Under the pieces are notes generated by a model, which worked only from the letters and a program-made list of their open reading frames with translations, was not told the origin of the DNA and did not search any database. DNA of 64,000 nucleotides, taken from contig NZ_FXAG01000001.1 in the NCBI RefSeq assembly GCF_900177275.1, positions 124,001 to 188,000 of the forward strand, in the 5' to 3' direction. Positions within the stretch are counted from its first letter, which is position 1; each line of letters starts with the position of its first letter. This stretch comes from Pseudogulbenkiania subflava DSM 22618 (GTDB taxonomy: Bacteria; Pseudomonadota; Gammaproteobacteria; Burkholderiales; Chromobacteriaceae). Shown here one piece after another: positions 55,450-64,000 of this stretch. The position numbers and the translations under genes were made by a program.

Positions 55450-55995
55450 TCAGCCCTCCAGTACGCTCACCCGGCCATCCGCGCCGGCCAGCGCCGTGAC
55501 GAAGCCGTGACGGCGATAGTTGCCGCCGATGGCCGCCAACCGCTCCGGCTGCTGGCGCAGCGCCTCCGGCAGCAGGATGCCGAAGCGCTGTTCCAGCCCC
55601 AGCCGGTTGAGGATGTCACGGAACACCTTGCCGTGCTCGGCTTCCACCCCGGCCACCAGGGTCAGCGACACCGGCAGGTACAGCGTGTGCCATGGGCAGT
55701 CCAGGCGCAGGTAATTGAGCAGGTGGATGGCGCGCACGAAACGGTCCAGCACCAACGGCGACTGACTGGCCTGGCACAGGCCCAGCAAGCGCTCGATCCC
55801 AACCGGCTGTCCGGCCGGGCTCAGGCACTGCGTCAGGGCCACGGCGCTGCCATCCTCCTGCGGCTGGAAGCGGCTTTCCAGGCGGTGCTTGATGAAGGTG
55901 CCAAAAAACTCGCCCTGTTCGGTGAGATGAATCGGGAAGCCGCTGAAATACAGGCTGTGCACCCGCTCGGTGAAAAAAGTCAGTAGTTTGCTCAT
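55450..55995 (-). CDS. Conserved protein with weak resemblance to an EAL-type fold
   Basis: A 181-residue cytoplasmic protein. Segments such as AIHLLNYLRLDCPWHTLYLP, VSLTLVAGVEAEHGKVFRDI and RFGILLPEALRQQPERLAAI follow the spacing of the core strands and helices of EAL domains (NxS strand, E.TE strand). The catalytic EAL, DDFG and EG motifs are absent, so it would not hydrolyse c-di-GMP. It may bind the nucleotide or be a structural relic. The start at 55995 is preferred to the ATG two codons earlier because GAGGA then lies at proper distance. It converges on rodA. Confidence 0.55.
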   Translation of the reverse strand: MSKLLTFFTERVHSLYFSGFPIHLTEQGEFFGTFIKHRLESRFQPQEDGSAVALTQCLSPAGQPVGIERLLGLCQASQSPLVLDRFVRAIHLLNYLRLDCPWHTLYLPVSLTLVAGVEAEHGKVFRDILNRLGLEQRFGILLPEALRQQPERLAAIGGNYRRHGFVTALAGADGRVSVLEG

Positions 55996-56238
55996 GCCCA
56001 TCTTCCTCGTTGCCCCGTAGAGAGGTTGGACCAGTCCATCCCGCGCGGCCCGGCCAGCTCGGCGTCCCGCTCACGGCCCACCCCGCCTTGCTCGCCTCCT
56101 CTCCATGCCCCCGCCGGTTCGCGACGGGACGATCGAACAGGGTAGCCGCGCCGGTGATATTCCATCAAGTTAGAATTTTTCCATTGCTCATCACGGAATC
56201 GAATGAAGTGCATCTCCCGGCGCGGGAGGCAAAGCAAA

Positions 56239-56263
56239 GCGGCCTCCCCGACGGGGAGGCCGC
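56239..56263 (-). terminator. Intrinsic terminator after azlD
   Basis: GCGGCCTCCCC and GGGGAGGCCGC form an 11-bp perfect stem around GAC, followed on the minus strand by TTTGCTTTG. The remainder of the gap 55996-56238 shows no gene. Confidence 0.8.
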
Positions 56264-56286
56264 GTACGGCAGCGAGCGGCGAGCCC

Positions 56287-56601
56287 TCAGCCCAGCCAGC
56301 GCAGCGCGCCGTACAGCGCGAAGCTAACCACGATGGCGAGCAGCGTGCGTCGGGTCAGCAAGGCCACCGCGCCGGCCACCAGCGTGCCGACCAGGTAGGG
56401 ATTGGCCGGCGACAGGTCGAGCGTGCCCTGCGGCGCCAGCGCCATCGGCACCACCAGTGCGGTCAACACCGCCGCCGGCACATAGTGCAGCGCGCGGTTG
56501 AGCCAGGCCGGAAAGCTCAAACGTTGGCCGAACACCAGGAAACTGGCGCGGATCAGCACCGTCAGCAACGCCATGCCGGCAATCGTCAGCCAGATCGTCA
56601 T
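56287..56601 (-). CDS. azlD: AzlD family branched-chain amino-acid transport subunit
   Basis: A 104-residue inner-membrane protein with four hydrophobic segments, starting [20 protein letters not shown] and containing [19 protein letters not shown], typical of AzlD. With AzlC it forms a two-component exporter (YgaZH type) for valine or other branched-chain residues. Its start overlaps the azlC stop by four bases, so the two are coupled. Confidence 0.88.
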   Translation of the reverse strand: MTIWLTIAGMALLTVLIRASFLVFGQRLSFPAWLNRALHYVPAAVLTALVVPMALAPQGTLDLSPANPYLVGTLVAGAVALLTRRTLLAIVVSFALYGALRWLG

Positions 56602-57299
56602 GCCGCCACCCTCCTTTCGGCCAACTTTTCACACGCCACCCCAGCCAGCACGCCGACCAGCGCCGCCAGCATCAGGTCGAGCTTGTAGGGCAGGCCGCGC
56701 GCCAGCAGCGCCACCGCGCCGGCCGCCGCCGCCGCCGCCAGCGCCGGACGCTTTTTCAGCTGCGGCGCGACGATGGCGGTAAAGGTCGCCACCATGGCGA
56801 AGTCCAGTCCCCAGCCGGCCAGACCCGGCACCGCCTTGCCGAGCCACACCCCCACCACGCTCCACAGGAACCAGTTGAGGTACATCGCCAGCGAGGAGCC
56901 GAGCTGGTACCACTGCCCGCCAGCCGCCCCCTGCGAACGGAAGCGATGCTCCACCACGGCGAAGGTCTCGTCGGTGAGCCAGAACGCCAGCGGCCAGCGC
57001 CAGCGCGCGTTCCAGTCGCGCGCGTAGGGCAGCAGCGTGGCGCTGTACAGTGCGTGGCGCAGGTTGACGACGAAGGTGGTGAGCCAGATCACCGGCAGCG
57101 CCGCGCCGGCGCCGATCAGGCTGACCGCGACGAACTGCGAGGAGCCGGCGAAGACGAAGGCCGACATTGCCAGCGTGGCGCCGGCCGACAGCCCGGCACC
57201 GACCGCCAGCGTGCCGAAGATGACGCCGAACGGCGCGGCACCGACCAGCATCGGCAGGCTGTCGCGGGCACCGGCCAGAACCAGAGCGAAAGGTTTCAT
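56598..57299 (-). CDS. azlC: AzlC family branched-chain amino-acid permease
   Basis: A 233-residue permease with family blocks [39 protein letters not shown] and [20 protein letters not shown], then [14 protein letters not shown]. It is expected to export branched-chain amino acids with AzlD. ATG 57299 is used because the family starts there; the frame extends upstream into the AraC regulator gene. It is 43 bases downstream of the regulator on the same strand, so it is probably in one operon with it or controlled by it. The 9-base motif core lies at 56616-56624. Confidence 0.9.
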   Translation of the reverse strand: MKPFALVLAGARDSLPMLVGAAPFGVIFGTLAVGAGLSAGATLAMSAFVFAGSSQFVAVSLIGAGAALPVIWLTTFVVNLRHALYSATLLPYARDWNARWRWPLAFWLTDETFAVVEHRFRSQGAAGGQWYQLGSSLAMYLNWFLWSVVGVWLGKAVPGLAGWGLDFAMVATFTAIVAPQLKKRPALAAAAAAGAVALLARGLPYKLDLMLAALVGVLAGVACEKLAERRVAA

Positions 57300-57342
57300 C
57301 GGATGGGATCGCGAGGGAAGTGGGTGACGATCCCAGTCTGGC

Positions 57343-58197
57343 TCAAGCGTCGTCGCCGGTCTTGAACGATCTTGCGCCGACGGCACGCTGGTAGGCCGCC
57401 GGGGTCACGCCCAGCGCATGGCGGAAAGCCCGCGTCAGATGCGCCTGGTCGGCAAAGCCCAACTCGGCGGCGGCATCGGACGGCCGCCAGCCGCGCCCCA
57501 GCAGCGTGCGCGCCCGCGCCACCCTGAGCTGATTACGCCACGCCACCGGCGGCAGGCCGAGGTGCTGCCGGAACAGACGGTTCAGATGATAGGGGGACAG
57601 CTCGACGGCGTCCGCCAGCTGCTGCAGCGACAGGTTGTCCGCCAGGCGGTCGGCCAGCAGCGCCCGTACCCGCTCCACCGCGACCGGGTGCGATGCCAAG
57701 GGCTGGCTGGCGACGCTCATGTGCCGCCTCAGTACCGTCGAGAACACCGTGTACAGCGCCGACTCGCGCTGCAGCCGGTCCTGGCTCGCGCTCAGCAGCA
57801 GATGCAGCTGATTGAGCCGCTCGGCCAGATCGGCGTCGTGCAGCACGGTGGCCCGGAAATACGGCACCGCATCGGCTCGGCCGCTGATTTCCTGCGCCAG
57901 CCGGCGCATGAAGGCCGCCGACGGATAGAAACCACGATAGGCCCAGCCATTCTCCTCGCCCGCCTCGCCGGTGTGCACCTCGCCCGGATTGATCACGATC
58001 AGTTGACCGCGCCCGGCCTGATGCGCGCTACCGTGGTAATGATAGCGCTGGGAGCCCTGGATCAGGGTGTTGACCACGTATTCCTCGTGGAAATGCGGTG
58101 CAAACACATGCTCGACGTAGCGCGCGTCCAGGCACTCCAGCGGCGCGATGTCGTCGGCGCGGAAAAAACGGGCATACTCGGCGGCGGAATGACTCAT
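57343..58197 (-). CDS. AraC family transcriptional regulator
   Basis: A 284-residue regulator with an N-terminal AraC-type cupin domain ([20 protein letters not shown], about 24-43; [13 protein letters not shown], about 66-78) and a C-terminal double helix-turn-helix (about 175-275). The latter holds [40 protein letters not shown] and [16 protein letters not shown]. It is the AraC type often found with azlCD in proteobacteria. The ligand may be an amino acid. Confidence 0.9.
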   Translation of the reverse strand: MSHSAAEYARFFRADDIAPLECLDARYVEHVFAPHFHEEYVVNTLIQGSQRYHYHGSAHQAGRGQLIVINPGEVHTGEAGEENGWAYRGFYPSAAFMRRLAQEISGRADAVPYFRATVLHDADLAERLNQLHLLLSASQDRLQRESALYTVFSTVLRRHMSVASQPLASHPVAVERVRALLADRLADNLSLQQLADAVELSPYHLNRLFRQHLGLPPVAWRNQLRVARARTLLGRGWRPSDAAAELGFADQAHLTRAFRHALGVTPAAYQRAVGARSFKTGDDA

Positions 58198-58284
58198 GGC
58201 GGGGGCGTCGGGAACGATACGTCGATTATGACGGCAAGCGCGCCAACGCGACAGGCCGAAACCGCGACTCGCGGCGACAAAAAA

Positions 58285-58305
58285 CCCCGCCGGTGGACGG
58301 GGCGG
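58285..58305 (-). terminator. Intrinsic terminator after marC
   Basis: On the minus strand a GC stem (CCGCCCCGTC paired with GGCGGGG) is followed by TTTTTT, 22 bases after the marC stop. Confidence 0.75.
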
Positions 58306-58327
58306 TCGTGATGCCCAGCGCGCCGCC

Positions 58328-58975
58328 TCAGGAACCGGCGAGGAAGGTGCGCACCCCCGAGCCGATGAACTGCACGCCGACGCAGATCAGCAAGAAGCCC
58401 ATCAGCCGCGTCATCACCTCGCGCCCGGAACGGCCCAGCTTCTCCGCGATCAGCGTCGAGGAGCGCAACACCAGCCAAGTGCCGAGGCAGGTCAGGAAGA
58501 TGGCCAGCACCGTCATCGCCATCGCCAGCGCCTTGGCCGGCACGCCGTGCAATTCGGCGATCTCGGTGGCGATGCCGATCACCACGGCGATGGTCCCCGG
58601 CCCGCTGATGCCGGGCATGGCCAGCGGGAAGAAAGCGTAATCCTCCTTGCCGTCCGAGGTCTTGGGCGCCATGCCCGGGTCCTGCGACAGGAACAGCATG
58701 CGGTAACCCAGCACCGCCACCACCAGACCGCCGGCAATACGCAGGGCGCCGTAGGAAATGCCGAACAGCGCCAGGATCAGGTTGCCGGCCAGCAGCGACA
58801 CCAGCATGATGCCGGCGGCAAACAGGCAGGCGCGCCGCGCCTGATGCGCCCGCCCCTCGTCGCTCATGTCGCGCGTCAGCGTGATGAACAACGGAATCTT
58901 CGACAGCGGGTTGGTGATGGTGATCAGACTGATCAGGCCGCCAAACAGAAACTGCAGATACAGGTCTTTCAGCAT
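58328..58975 (-). CDS. MarC family integral membrane protein
   Basis: A 215-residue protein with six hydrophobic segments, starting LKDLYLQFLFGGLISLITIT and NPLSKIPLFITLTRDMS, and with FPLAMPGISGPGTIAVVIGI, the MarC/YchE family signature. The function is not firmly established; members were once linked to multidrug resistance, and YchE-like ones to amino-acid export. Stand-alone gene ended by an intrinsic terminator. Confidence 0.88.
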   Translation of the reverse strand: MLKDLYLQFLFGGLISLITITNPLSKIPLFITLTRDMSDEGRAHQARRACLFAAGIMLVSLLAGNLILALFGISYGALRIAGGLVVAVLGYRMLFLSQDPGMAPKTSDGKEDYAFFPLAMPGISGPGTIAVVIGIATEIAELHGVPAKALAMAMTVLAIFLTCLGTWLVLRSSTLIAEKLGRSGREVMTRLMGFLLICVGVQFIGSGVRTFLAGS

Positions 58976-59128
58976 GGAAAACAGCCGGGAATATCGGGGG
59001 TCGCCATTCTACCCGCTTGCGGCCGGCTTGCCAGCGCGGCGTGGCACGCCACTGCGACAATCTGTCGCAGCCACGCCCGGTCGACGCTATGCTACGGTTC
59101 GTTCTTCGAGACCGCACCCATACCAGCC

Positions 59129-59587
59129 ATGAAACACCCCCGCATCCTGACCGCTCTCCTGCTCGGCCTGCTCGCCCTACCGGCACTGGCCCACCACTAC
59201 GTGCTCGGCACACTGCATATCGGCCACCCGTGGAGCCGCGCCATGCCGGCCATGATGAGCAGCGGCGCGGTCTACCTGAAGCTCGACAACCAGGGCAAGA
59301 GCGCCGACCGCCTGCTCGCGGTCAGCACCCCACGCGCCGCCAGTGCCGAATTGCACCAGAACCTCAACGATCACGGCGTCATGCGCATGCGCGCGCTGCC
59401 CGAAGGGATCGAACTGCCCCCCGGCCGCGGCATCGCGCTGACACCGGGCGGGACGCACATCATGCTGATGGGGCTCACCGCGCCGCTCAAGGCTGGCGAA
59501 CGCTTCCCTCTGACGCTGCGCTTCGCCCGCGCCGGCACGATCGAGGTCGAGGTCAAGATCGAAGAAGGCATGATGCCCACCCCCTGA
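59129..59587 (+). CDS. Periplasmic copper chaperone PCu(A)C family protein
   Basis: A 152-residue protein with a signal peptide (MKHPRILTALLLGLLALPALA). The PCuAC domain shows HPWSRAMPAMMSSGAVYLKL and ELHQNLNDHGVMRMRALP, with HIMLMGL near the end. The H-Mx10-M-x21-HxM type copper ligands are present as His and Met in HQ...VMRM and HIM. In related bacteria these proteins deliver Cu(I) to the CuA site of cytochrome oxidase or serve in copper homeostasis. ATG 59129 starts the signal peptide. No senC/sco gene is adjacent. Confidence 0.9.
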   Translation: MKHPRILTALLLGLLALPALAHHYVLGTLHIGHPWSRAMPAMMSSGAVYLKLDNQGKSADRLLAVSTPRAASAELHQNLNDHGVMRMRALPEGIELPPGRGIALTPGGTHIMLMGLTAPLKAGERFPLTLRFARAGTIEVEVKIEEGMMPTP

Positions 59588-59849
59588 AGTGGCATCGCCC
59601 ACCGCGTCGTGACGCCCGCACGGCGTCCGACGCCCCCGCCGTGTCCCGACATGGCCCTCTCCTCCCCCCATCGCCCGCGGCCCGGCCCACCACCTTCGCT
59701 CCCCCCTCCCAGGTAGCCCTGCTACAGTCAACGTATCAAAAAAATGACATTGCGCTGACCATGAAGCCGAATCGGGTAAAAACGACTTTTACTGTTAAAT
59801 AAAAGCGTCTTATTATTCACATGTGCTTACACATCAAGAGTGGATATCC

Positions 59850-62612
59850 ATGCTGCGACGCCTACTGATGCGACTAGCACACGGTCTAGGCAACCCAACC
59901 CTGCTCATGACGCTGCTCATGGTACTGGGGCTGGTCGGCACCTGGCGCCTGCTGGACAGCACCATCGCGCAAAGCGATCGGGGCTATCTCCAGCTGACCG
60001 GCAAACTGCTCGAGCGCAACCTGCTCAAACAGCGCAACACGCTGGGCCACAACCTGACCGAATACAACGCCTGGGACGACATGTACCACGCGGTCAGCGG
60101 CCCCTCTCTCAATATCGCCTGGCTACGCACCAATCTCACCGGATCGATCTACCGCACCCTCGATATCCAGCTCAGCGTCATCACCGATGCCCAGGGCAAG
60201 CCGCTGTACGCCGTGCGCAACGGCGCCATCGAGGAAACGCCGAACCTGACGCTGCCGTTCAGCGCCCGGCAATGGCAGCACCTGGTGCAGATGGCCGCCC
60301 GCTTCGAGCCGCTCGGCAACGAAGGTTACCCCACCGCGTTTTTCCGCGACACCGTACCCAACCCGCTCACCCACCAGACTGAACCGCGTCTGCTGATGCT
60401 GGCGCTGCAGCGCATCGTGCCGGAAACCACGGAACCGGACGCCGCCCTCCCGGCACGCTACTTGCTGTTTGCCAAAGACATCGGTCCTGCGCAGCTGGAA
60501 GACATCGCAGGCGACCTGCGCCTGGAGCAATTGCAGGTTGACTTCACCGCCGCCGCCAAGCCCCCCGGGGCGCTCGCGGTACAAGGTCCGGAAGGGCAGA
60601 CACTGGCTTACCTCACCTGGCAGCAGGAGCTGCCCGGCAGCCATCTGCAAACAGCACTGCTGCCACGCGCGCTCCTGCTGCTGCTGGTGCTGGTCGCCAT
60701 CGCGCTGCTGCTGCTGCGGGTATCGCGCCAGCTGACGCTGCACCACCAGCGCACCACCGCACGCCTGATCAGCCAGGGGCAAGTGCTGCGCGAACTGGTT
60801 GCCGAACGCGAAGACAAGAGCGACCCGCTCGACGCCTACCTGAAGTTGCTGTGCCAGAAACTGGCCGCCACCCTGGACGTCTCCCGCGTCAGCGTCTGGC
60901 GCTACCAGCCCGATCTCCAGGAGCTGGAGTGTCTGATCGGCATCGACCGCGACGCCGATCACCACTTCGCCGGCGCCCTGCTGCACTTCTCCGCCCACCC
61001 CGACTATTTCTCCGCGCTGCACCGGGAGCGCTACCTCAGTGCCAGCAACGCCACGAGCGACCCGCGCCTGGCCAGCATGCGGGACTACCTGCTGGAACAC
61101 ACCATCTGCTCGATGCTGGACGCAGCCGTCACGCTGGCCGGCACCCACTACGGCGTGATCTGCGTGGAAGACCGCAACAAACGCGAGGCCTGGCATCCCG
61201 ACGAGATCAACTTCGTCTGCTCCAGCGCCGACGTGGTGGCGCTGATGATGGAATCGGGCGCACGGCTGCAGGCCGAGGGCGAACTGCACCGCCACGCCTA
61301 CTACGACCGCTTCACCGGCCTGCCCAACCGGGCCCGGCTGCTGATGCAGCTAGACGAACTGGCGCAGAATCGCAGCGAGAACCCGGTGTTCGGCTGCCTG
61401 ATCCTGGCGCTGGACGCCCTGCCCAACCTCAACGAACTGTACGGCCACGACACCGGCGACCAGGTCATCCTGCTGCTGTGCGAGCGCCTGGCGCGCCTGG
61501 CCGAACCGGGCGAACTGGTGGCGCGGGTGGCGGAAAACCGCTTCTGCCTGATCCTGCTGGGCAAGGACGAAAGCAACATCAACCGCCGCGTCACCGCCAT
61601 CAACGAAACGCTCAACCTGCCGCTCGACGTCAACGCCCAGCTGATCGGCGTGCGCGTCAGCGCCGGACTGGCGCTGTCGCCGCAAGACAGCAAAGAACCG
61701 CTGCGCCTGCTGGAACACGCCGAGCTGGCGATGCAGATTTCGCGCAATTCGATCCAGGGCGGCTGGGTGCGCTTCCACGAAGACATGAGCACCGACTGGC
61801 ACCGCCGCCACCTGCTGATCAACGAATTGCGCCAGGCCATCGGCACGCACCAGCTGTTCCTCTGCTACCAGCCCTACCACGACCTGAAAACCCGCCGCAC
61901 GCGCGGCGCCGAGGCACTGCTGCGCTGGCACCACCCCGAGCACGGCTTCATCTCCCCCGGCGAGTTCATCCCGCTGGCCGAGGACAGCGGCGTGATCGTA
62001 CCGCTCGGCGAGTGGGCGCTGCGCGAAGCCTGTCAGCAGACCGCCAAGTGGCGGCAGGGGGGACAGCCCGAGTTCACCATCTCGGTCAACGTCTCGCTGC
62101 TGCAACTGGAAGACCCGCACTTCGCCGATCTGGTCGCGGGCATCCTGGCCACCGCCCACCTCCCCCCCTCGGCCCTGGAGCTGGAAGTCACCGAGACCTT
62201 GGCGCTGCGCCAGTCGGGCAGCATCGAGGACAATATCCGCCGCCTCAAGGCGCTGGGGGTGAGCCTGGCGATCGACGACTTCGGCACCGGCTACGCCTCA
62301 TTCAGCTACCTGCGCCGCTTCCCCGCGGAAAAGATCAAGATCGACAAGCAGTTCCTCGATCAGGTACCGGACAACCACCAGGATGCCGCCATCGTGCGCA
62401 TGATCGTGGCGATGGGGCATTCGCTCGGCGCCATGATCACCGGCGAAGGCATCGAGAACGAACGGCAACTGGCCTTCCTCGCCGAGATCGGCTGCGACTA
62501 CGCGCAAGGCTTCCACCTGAGCAAGCCGCTGGAGCAGCACGCCATGAGCCGTTACCTGTCGCATAACGCCGTCGCGGCGTCGAACGGCCAGCAAACGCCG
62601 ACAACGTTGTAG
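59850..62612 (+). CDS. CHASE4-GAF-GGDEF-EAL c-di-GMP signalling protein
   Basis: A 920-residue membrane-anchored sensor. Membrane segments at about 18-38 and 270-289 bracket a periplasmic CHASE4-type sensor domain (EYNAWDDMYHAVSGPSLNIA, LDIQLSVITDAQGKPLYAVR). A cytoplasmic GAF domain follows (about 325-465). The GGDEF domain (about 484-635, YYDRFTGLPNRARLL) has ENRF where GGDEF is expected, so it should not make c-di-GMP. The EAL domain (about 660-905) has GAEALLRW, IDDFGTGYASF and an EG(I)E motif, so phosphodiesterase activity is likely. ATG 59850 has GAGTGG eight bases upstream; a GTG nine codons earlier is an alternative. Confidence 0.9.
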   Translation: MLRRLLMRLAHGLGNPTLLMTLLMVLGLVGTWRLLDSTIAQSDRGYLQLTGKLLERNLLKQRNTLGHNLTEYNAWDDMYHAVSGPSLNIAWLRTNLTGSIYRTLDIQLSVITDAQGKPLYAVRNGAIEETPNLTLPFSARQWQHLVQMAARFEPLGNEGYPTAFFRDTVPNPLTHQTEPRLLMLALQRIVPETTEPDAALPARYLLFAKDIGPAQLEDIAGDLRLEQLQVDFTAAAKPPGALAVQGPEGQTLAYLTWQQELPGSHLQTALLPRALLLLLVLVAIALLLLRVSRQLTLHHQRTTARLISQGQVLRELVAEREDKSDPLDAYLKLLCQKLAATLDVSRVSVWRYQPDLQELECLIGIDRDADHHFAGALLHFSAHPDYFSALHRERYLSASNATSDPRLASMRDYLLEHTICSMLDAAVTLAGTHYGVICVEDRNKREAWHPDEINFVCSSADVVALMMESGARLQAEGELHRHAYYDRFTGLPNRARLLMQLDELAQNRSENPVFGCLILALDALPNLNELYGHDTGDQVILLLCERLARLAEPGELVARVAENRFCLILLGKDESNINRRVTAINETLNLPLDVNAQLIGVRVSAGLALSPQDSKEPLRLLEHAELAMQISRNSIQGGWVRFHEDMSTDWHRRHLLINELRQAIGTHQLFLCYQPYHDLKTRRTRGAEALLRWHHPEHGFISPGEFIPLAEDSGVIVPLGEWALREACQQTAKWRQGGQPEFTISVNVSLLQLEDPHFADLVAGILATAHLPPSALELEVTETLALRQSGSIEDNIRRLKALGVSLAIDDFGTGYASFSYLRRFPAEKIKIDKQFLDQVPDNHQDAAIVRMIVAMGHSLGAMITGEGIENERQLAFLAEIGCDYAQGFHLSKPLEQHAMSRYLSHNAVAASNGQQTPTTL

Positions 62613-62890
62613 TTATGTGACACATTGCAGTGCAACAAAAAATGTCGAAAGGCCATTTCGCTTTACCGATGCCCCATTAATGGGCACACTCGCCGAGGGA
62701 ATCAAAACCGCCGGTCCCCACATATACCGCAGCGTCAAGTTTGCACCCGACAGAAGTCTAAGATGGAGGAGCGGGCCCCAAGGGCCCGTCATACAATAAA
62801 GCGACTCGCGGGACCGGCGGCTTTCCCTCCTTGAAGACAGCACTTTCCGCTATGCTGTACGGCGTATTCCATCACCCCGATACGCCCACC
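62613..62890. other. Intergenic region with small hairpins, no gene
   Basis: This 278-base stretch holds two short palindromes: TGCCC...GGGCA near 62670-62690 and a perfect CGGGCCC-CAA-GGGCCCG at 62772-62788. The latter could terminate the signalling gene but has no T-run. I looked for a c-di-GMP riboswitch core next to the signalling gene and did not see one. Confidence 0.4.
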
Positions 62891-63196
62891 ATGACTACCC
62901 CGGATCGACTCCCCCGCCTTGCCATCCAGTACTGTACCGGCTGCCGCTGGCTGCTGCGCGCCGCGTGGATGGCTCAGGAACTGCTGACCACCTTCGAGAA
63001 GGAACTGGCCGAAGTGGCGCTCCAGCCGGGCTCGGGCGGCGTGTTCCGCATCACCCTCAACGGCGAGCAACTGTGGGACCGCAAGGCCGACGGCGGCTTT
63101 CCCGACATCAAGGAACTGAAGCAGCGGGTACGCGACCGTGTCGCCCCGGACAAATCGCTCGGCCACAGCGACGCCGTGCCGACCCCGCCGCTCTGA
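62891..63196 (+). CDS. SelT/SelW/SelH-like (Rdx) redox protein
   Basis: A 101-residue thioredoxin-like protein. [20 protein letters not shown] carries the CxxC motif (CTGC, about residues 14-17) that replaces Sec-containing CxxU in selenoprotein W. It is followed by [19 protein letters not shown] and [15 protein letters not shown], the Rdx family layout. It is probably cytoplasmic with an unknown thiol partner. The ATG at 62891 gives the family length; the frame extends 20 codons upstream without similarity. dinB starts 19 bases later and may be co-transcribed. Confidence 0.88.
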   Translation: MTTPDRLPRLAIQYCTGCRWLLRAAWMAQELLTTFEKELAEVALQPGSGGVFRITLNGEQLWDRKADGGFPDIKELKQRVRDRVAPDKSLGHSDAVPTPPL

Positions 63197-63215
63197 CCGC
63201 GAGGTTGGCCGCAGC

Positions 63216-64000
63216 ATGGCCCTGCCGCAACGCAAGATCATCCACGTCGACTGCGACTGCTTCTTCGCCGCCGTGGAGATGCGCGACCAGCCCGCCTGGC
63301 GCGACATCCCGCTGGCGGTGGGGGGGCAGCCCGACAGCCGCGGCGTGATCGCCACCTGCAATTACCTGGCGCGGCGCTACGGCGTACGCTCGGCGATGTC
63401 CTCGGTGCGCGCCCTCACCCTGTGCCCGTCGCTGTTGATCGTGCCGCCCGATTTCGCCCGCTACAAGGCGGCGAGCCAGCAGATCCTGACGATCTATCAG
63501 GACTTCACCGAGCTCATCGAACCGCTGTCGCTCGACGAGGCCTACCTCGACGTCAGCGGCCGGCCGCACTGCCAGGGCAGCGCCTCGCTGATGGCGGAGG
63601 CGATCCGCCGGCGCATCCGCGACGAGGTCGGCATCACCGCCTCGGCCGGCATCGCCCCCAACAAGTTCCTCGCCAAGGTTGCCAGCGACTGGAACAAGCC
63701 GGACGGCCAGTTCGTGATCCGGCCCGAGGACGTCGACGCCTTCGTCCGCGCCCTGCCGGTGGAGAAGATTCCCGGCGTCGGTGCCGTCACCGCGTCACGT
63801 CTGCACGCTCTCGGGGTGCGGCATTGTGAAGACTTGCGCGGCTGGGAACTGGCGGAACTGGTGCGTCACTTCGGCCGCTTCGGCGAGCGCCTGCACGCCC
63901 TGGTACGCGGCATCGACCCCCGCCCGGTCAGCGTCGAGCGTTTGCGCAAGTCGATCAGCGTGGAGGAAACTTACGCGGTGGACCTGCCCGACCTCGCTGC
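63216..64000 (+). CDS. dinB: DNA polymerase IV (Y family), 3' end outside the window
   Basis: The first 261 residues are visible (the family is about 350). The catalytic palm is clear: [20 protein letters not shown] with the first metal Asp, the steric gate and [11 protein letters not shown] with the Asp-Glu pair (about 107-117). A helix-hairpin-helix region [20 protein letters not shown] (about 183-202) and the start of the little finger domain ([15 protein letters not shown]) follow. It carries out translesion synthesis. A near copy of the 12-mer (11 of 12) lies just upstream. No LexA box was recognised. Confidence 0.93.
   Translation, partial: MALPQRKIIHVDCDCFFAAVEMRDQPAWRDIPLAVGGQPDSRGVIATCNYLARRYGVRSAMSSVRALTLCPSLLIVPPDFARYKAASQQILTIYQDFTELIEPLSLDEAYLDVSGRPHCQGSASLMAEAIRRRIRDEVGITASAGIAPNKFLAKVASDWNKPDGQFVIRPEDVDAFVRALPVEKIPGVGAVTASRLHALGVRHCEDLRGWELAELVRHFGRFGERLHALVRGIDPRPVSVERLRKSISVEETYAVDLPDLA

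Noticed and set aside
62613-62890. c-di-GMP riboswitch next to the EAL protein gene
   Set aside because: Short palindromes occur, but the GEMM core motifs and spacing are absent.

Overview
The window reads as a high-GC betaproteobacterial chromosome, most likely order Neisseriales in the Chromobacteriaceae sense. The evidence is the division and cell-wall cluster in the neisserial order (mraZ to ftsZ with murB missing, lpxC behind it), gatCAB next to mreBCD-mrdA-rodA, CGC/CTG-dominated codon use, and families such as CNP1-like, TcdA and TANGO2/NRDE proteins. No rRNA, complete tRNA or CRISPR array was found. This placement is an inference from gene content.

Layout. 1-7.9 kb holds housekeeping and accessory genes: an S9 peptidase cut by the window edge, an alpha/beta hydrolase, threonine aldolase, a tautomerase and EamA exporter beside a divergent LysR regulator, tcdA, an M48 protease and a solute-binding protein. 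8.0-11.8 kb is a small rearranged region. A XRE-cupin regulator and an aminopeptidase P sit behind a promoter with two 23-bp operators. They are bracketed by a 116-bp copy of the oppF 3' end on one side, and by a frameshifted tcdA tail plus an ISL3 transposase tail on the other. 11.8-17.8 kb is an oppABCDF-type peptide transporter with two palindromic elements between oppA and oppB. 18.1-22.2 kb is an RND efflux pair. 22.5-27.9 kb carries pyrC, tusA, an NRDE protein, a CNP1-like protein, an EamA transporter, a ParB-like protein and moaC.

27.7-46.1 kb, all on the minus strand, is the complete dcw cluster: mraZ, rsmH, ftsL, ftsI, murE, murF, mraY, murD, ftsW, murG, murC, ddlB, ftsQ, ftsA, ftsZ, lpxC. 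It starts from a clear promoter with four MraZ boxes spaced 10 bp apart. It makes lipid-II precursors and the divisome. gatCAB follows (46.3-49.7 kb), then the plus-strand elongasome cluster mreBCD-mrdA-rodA (49.9-55.4 kb). The right end has azlCD with an AraC regulator, marC, a PCu(A)C copper chaperone, a CHASE4-GAF-GGDEF-EAL protein, a SelT/SelW-like protein and the start of dinB.

Most notable signals. (1) Between ftsW and murG lies an array of about 375 bp. It carries two extra, synonymously recoded copies of the FtsW C-terminal tail ([10 protein letters not shown]), each inside a repeated multi-hairpin structure. The compensatory changes, and G-U pairs that form only on the minus strand, point to a structured RNA co-transcribed with the operon. 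(2) The 12-mer AGGTTGGCCGAA occurs eight times and its 9-base core 17 times. It often forces the codons AGG TTG inside genes, so it looks like a DNA-uptake-like or architectural motif. (3) An 85-bp 3'-UTR element directly precedes the terminators of both tcdA and pyrC. (4) Several families of palindromic, MITE-like elements are present.
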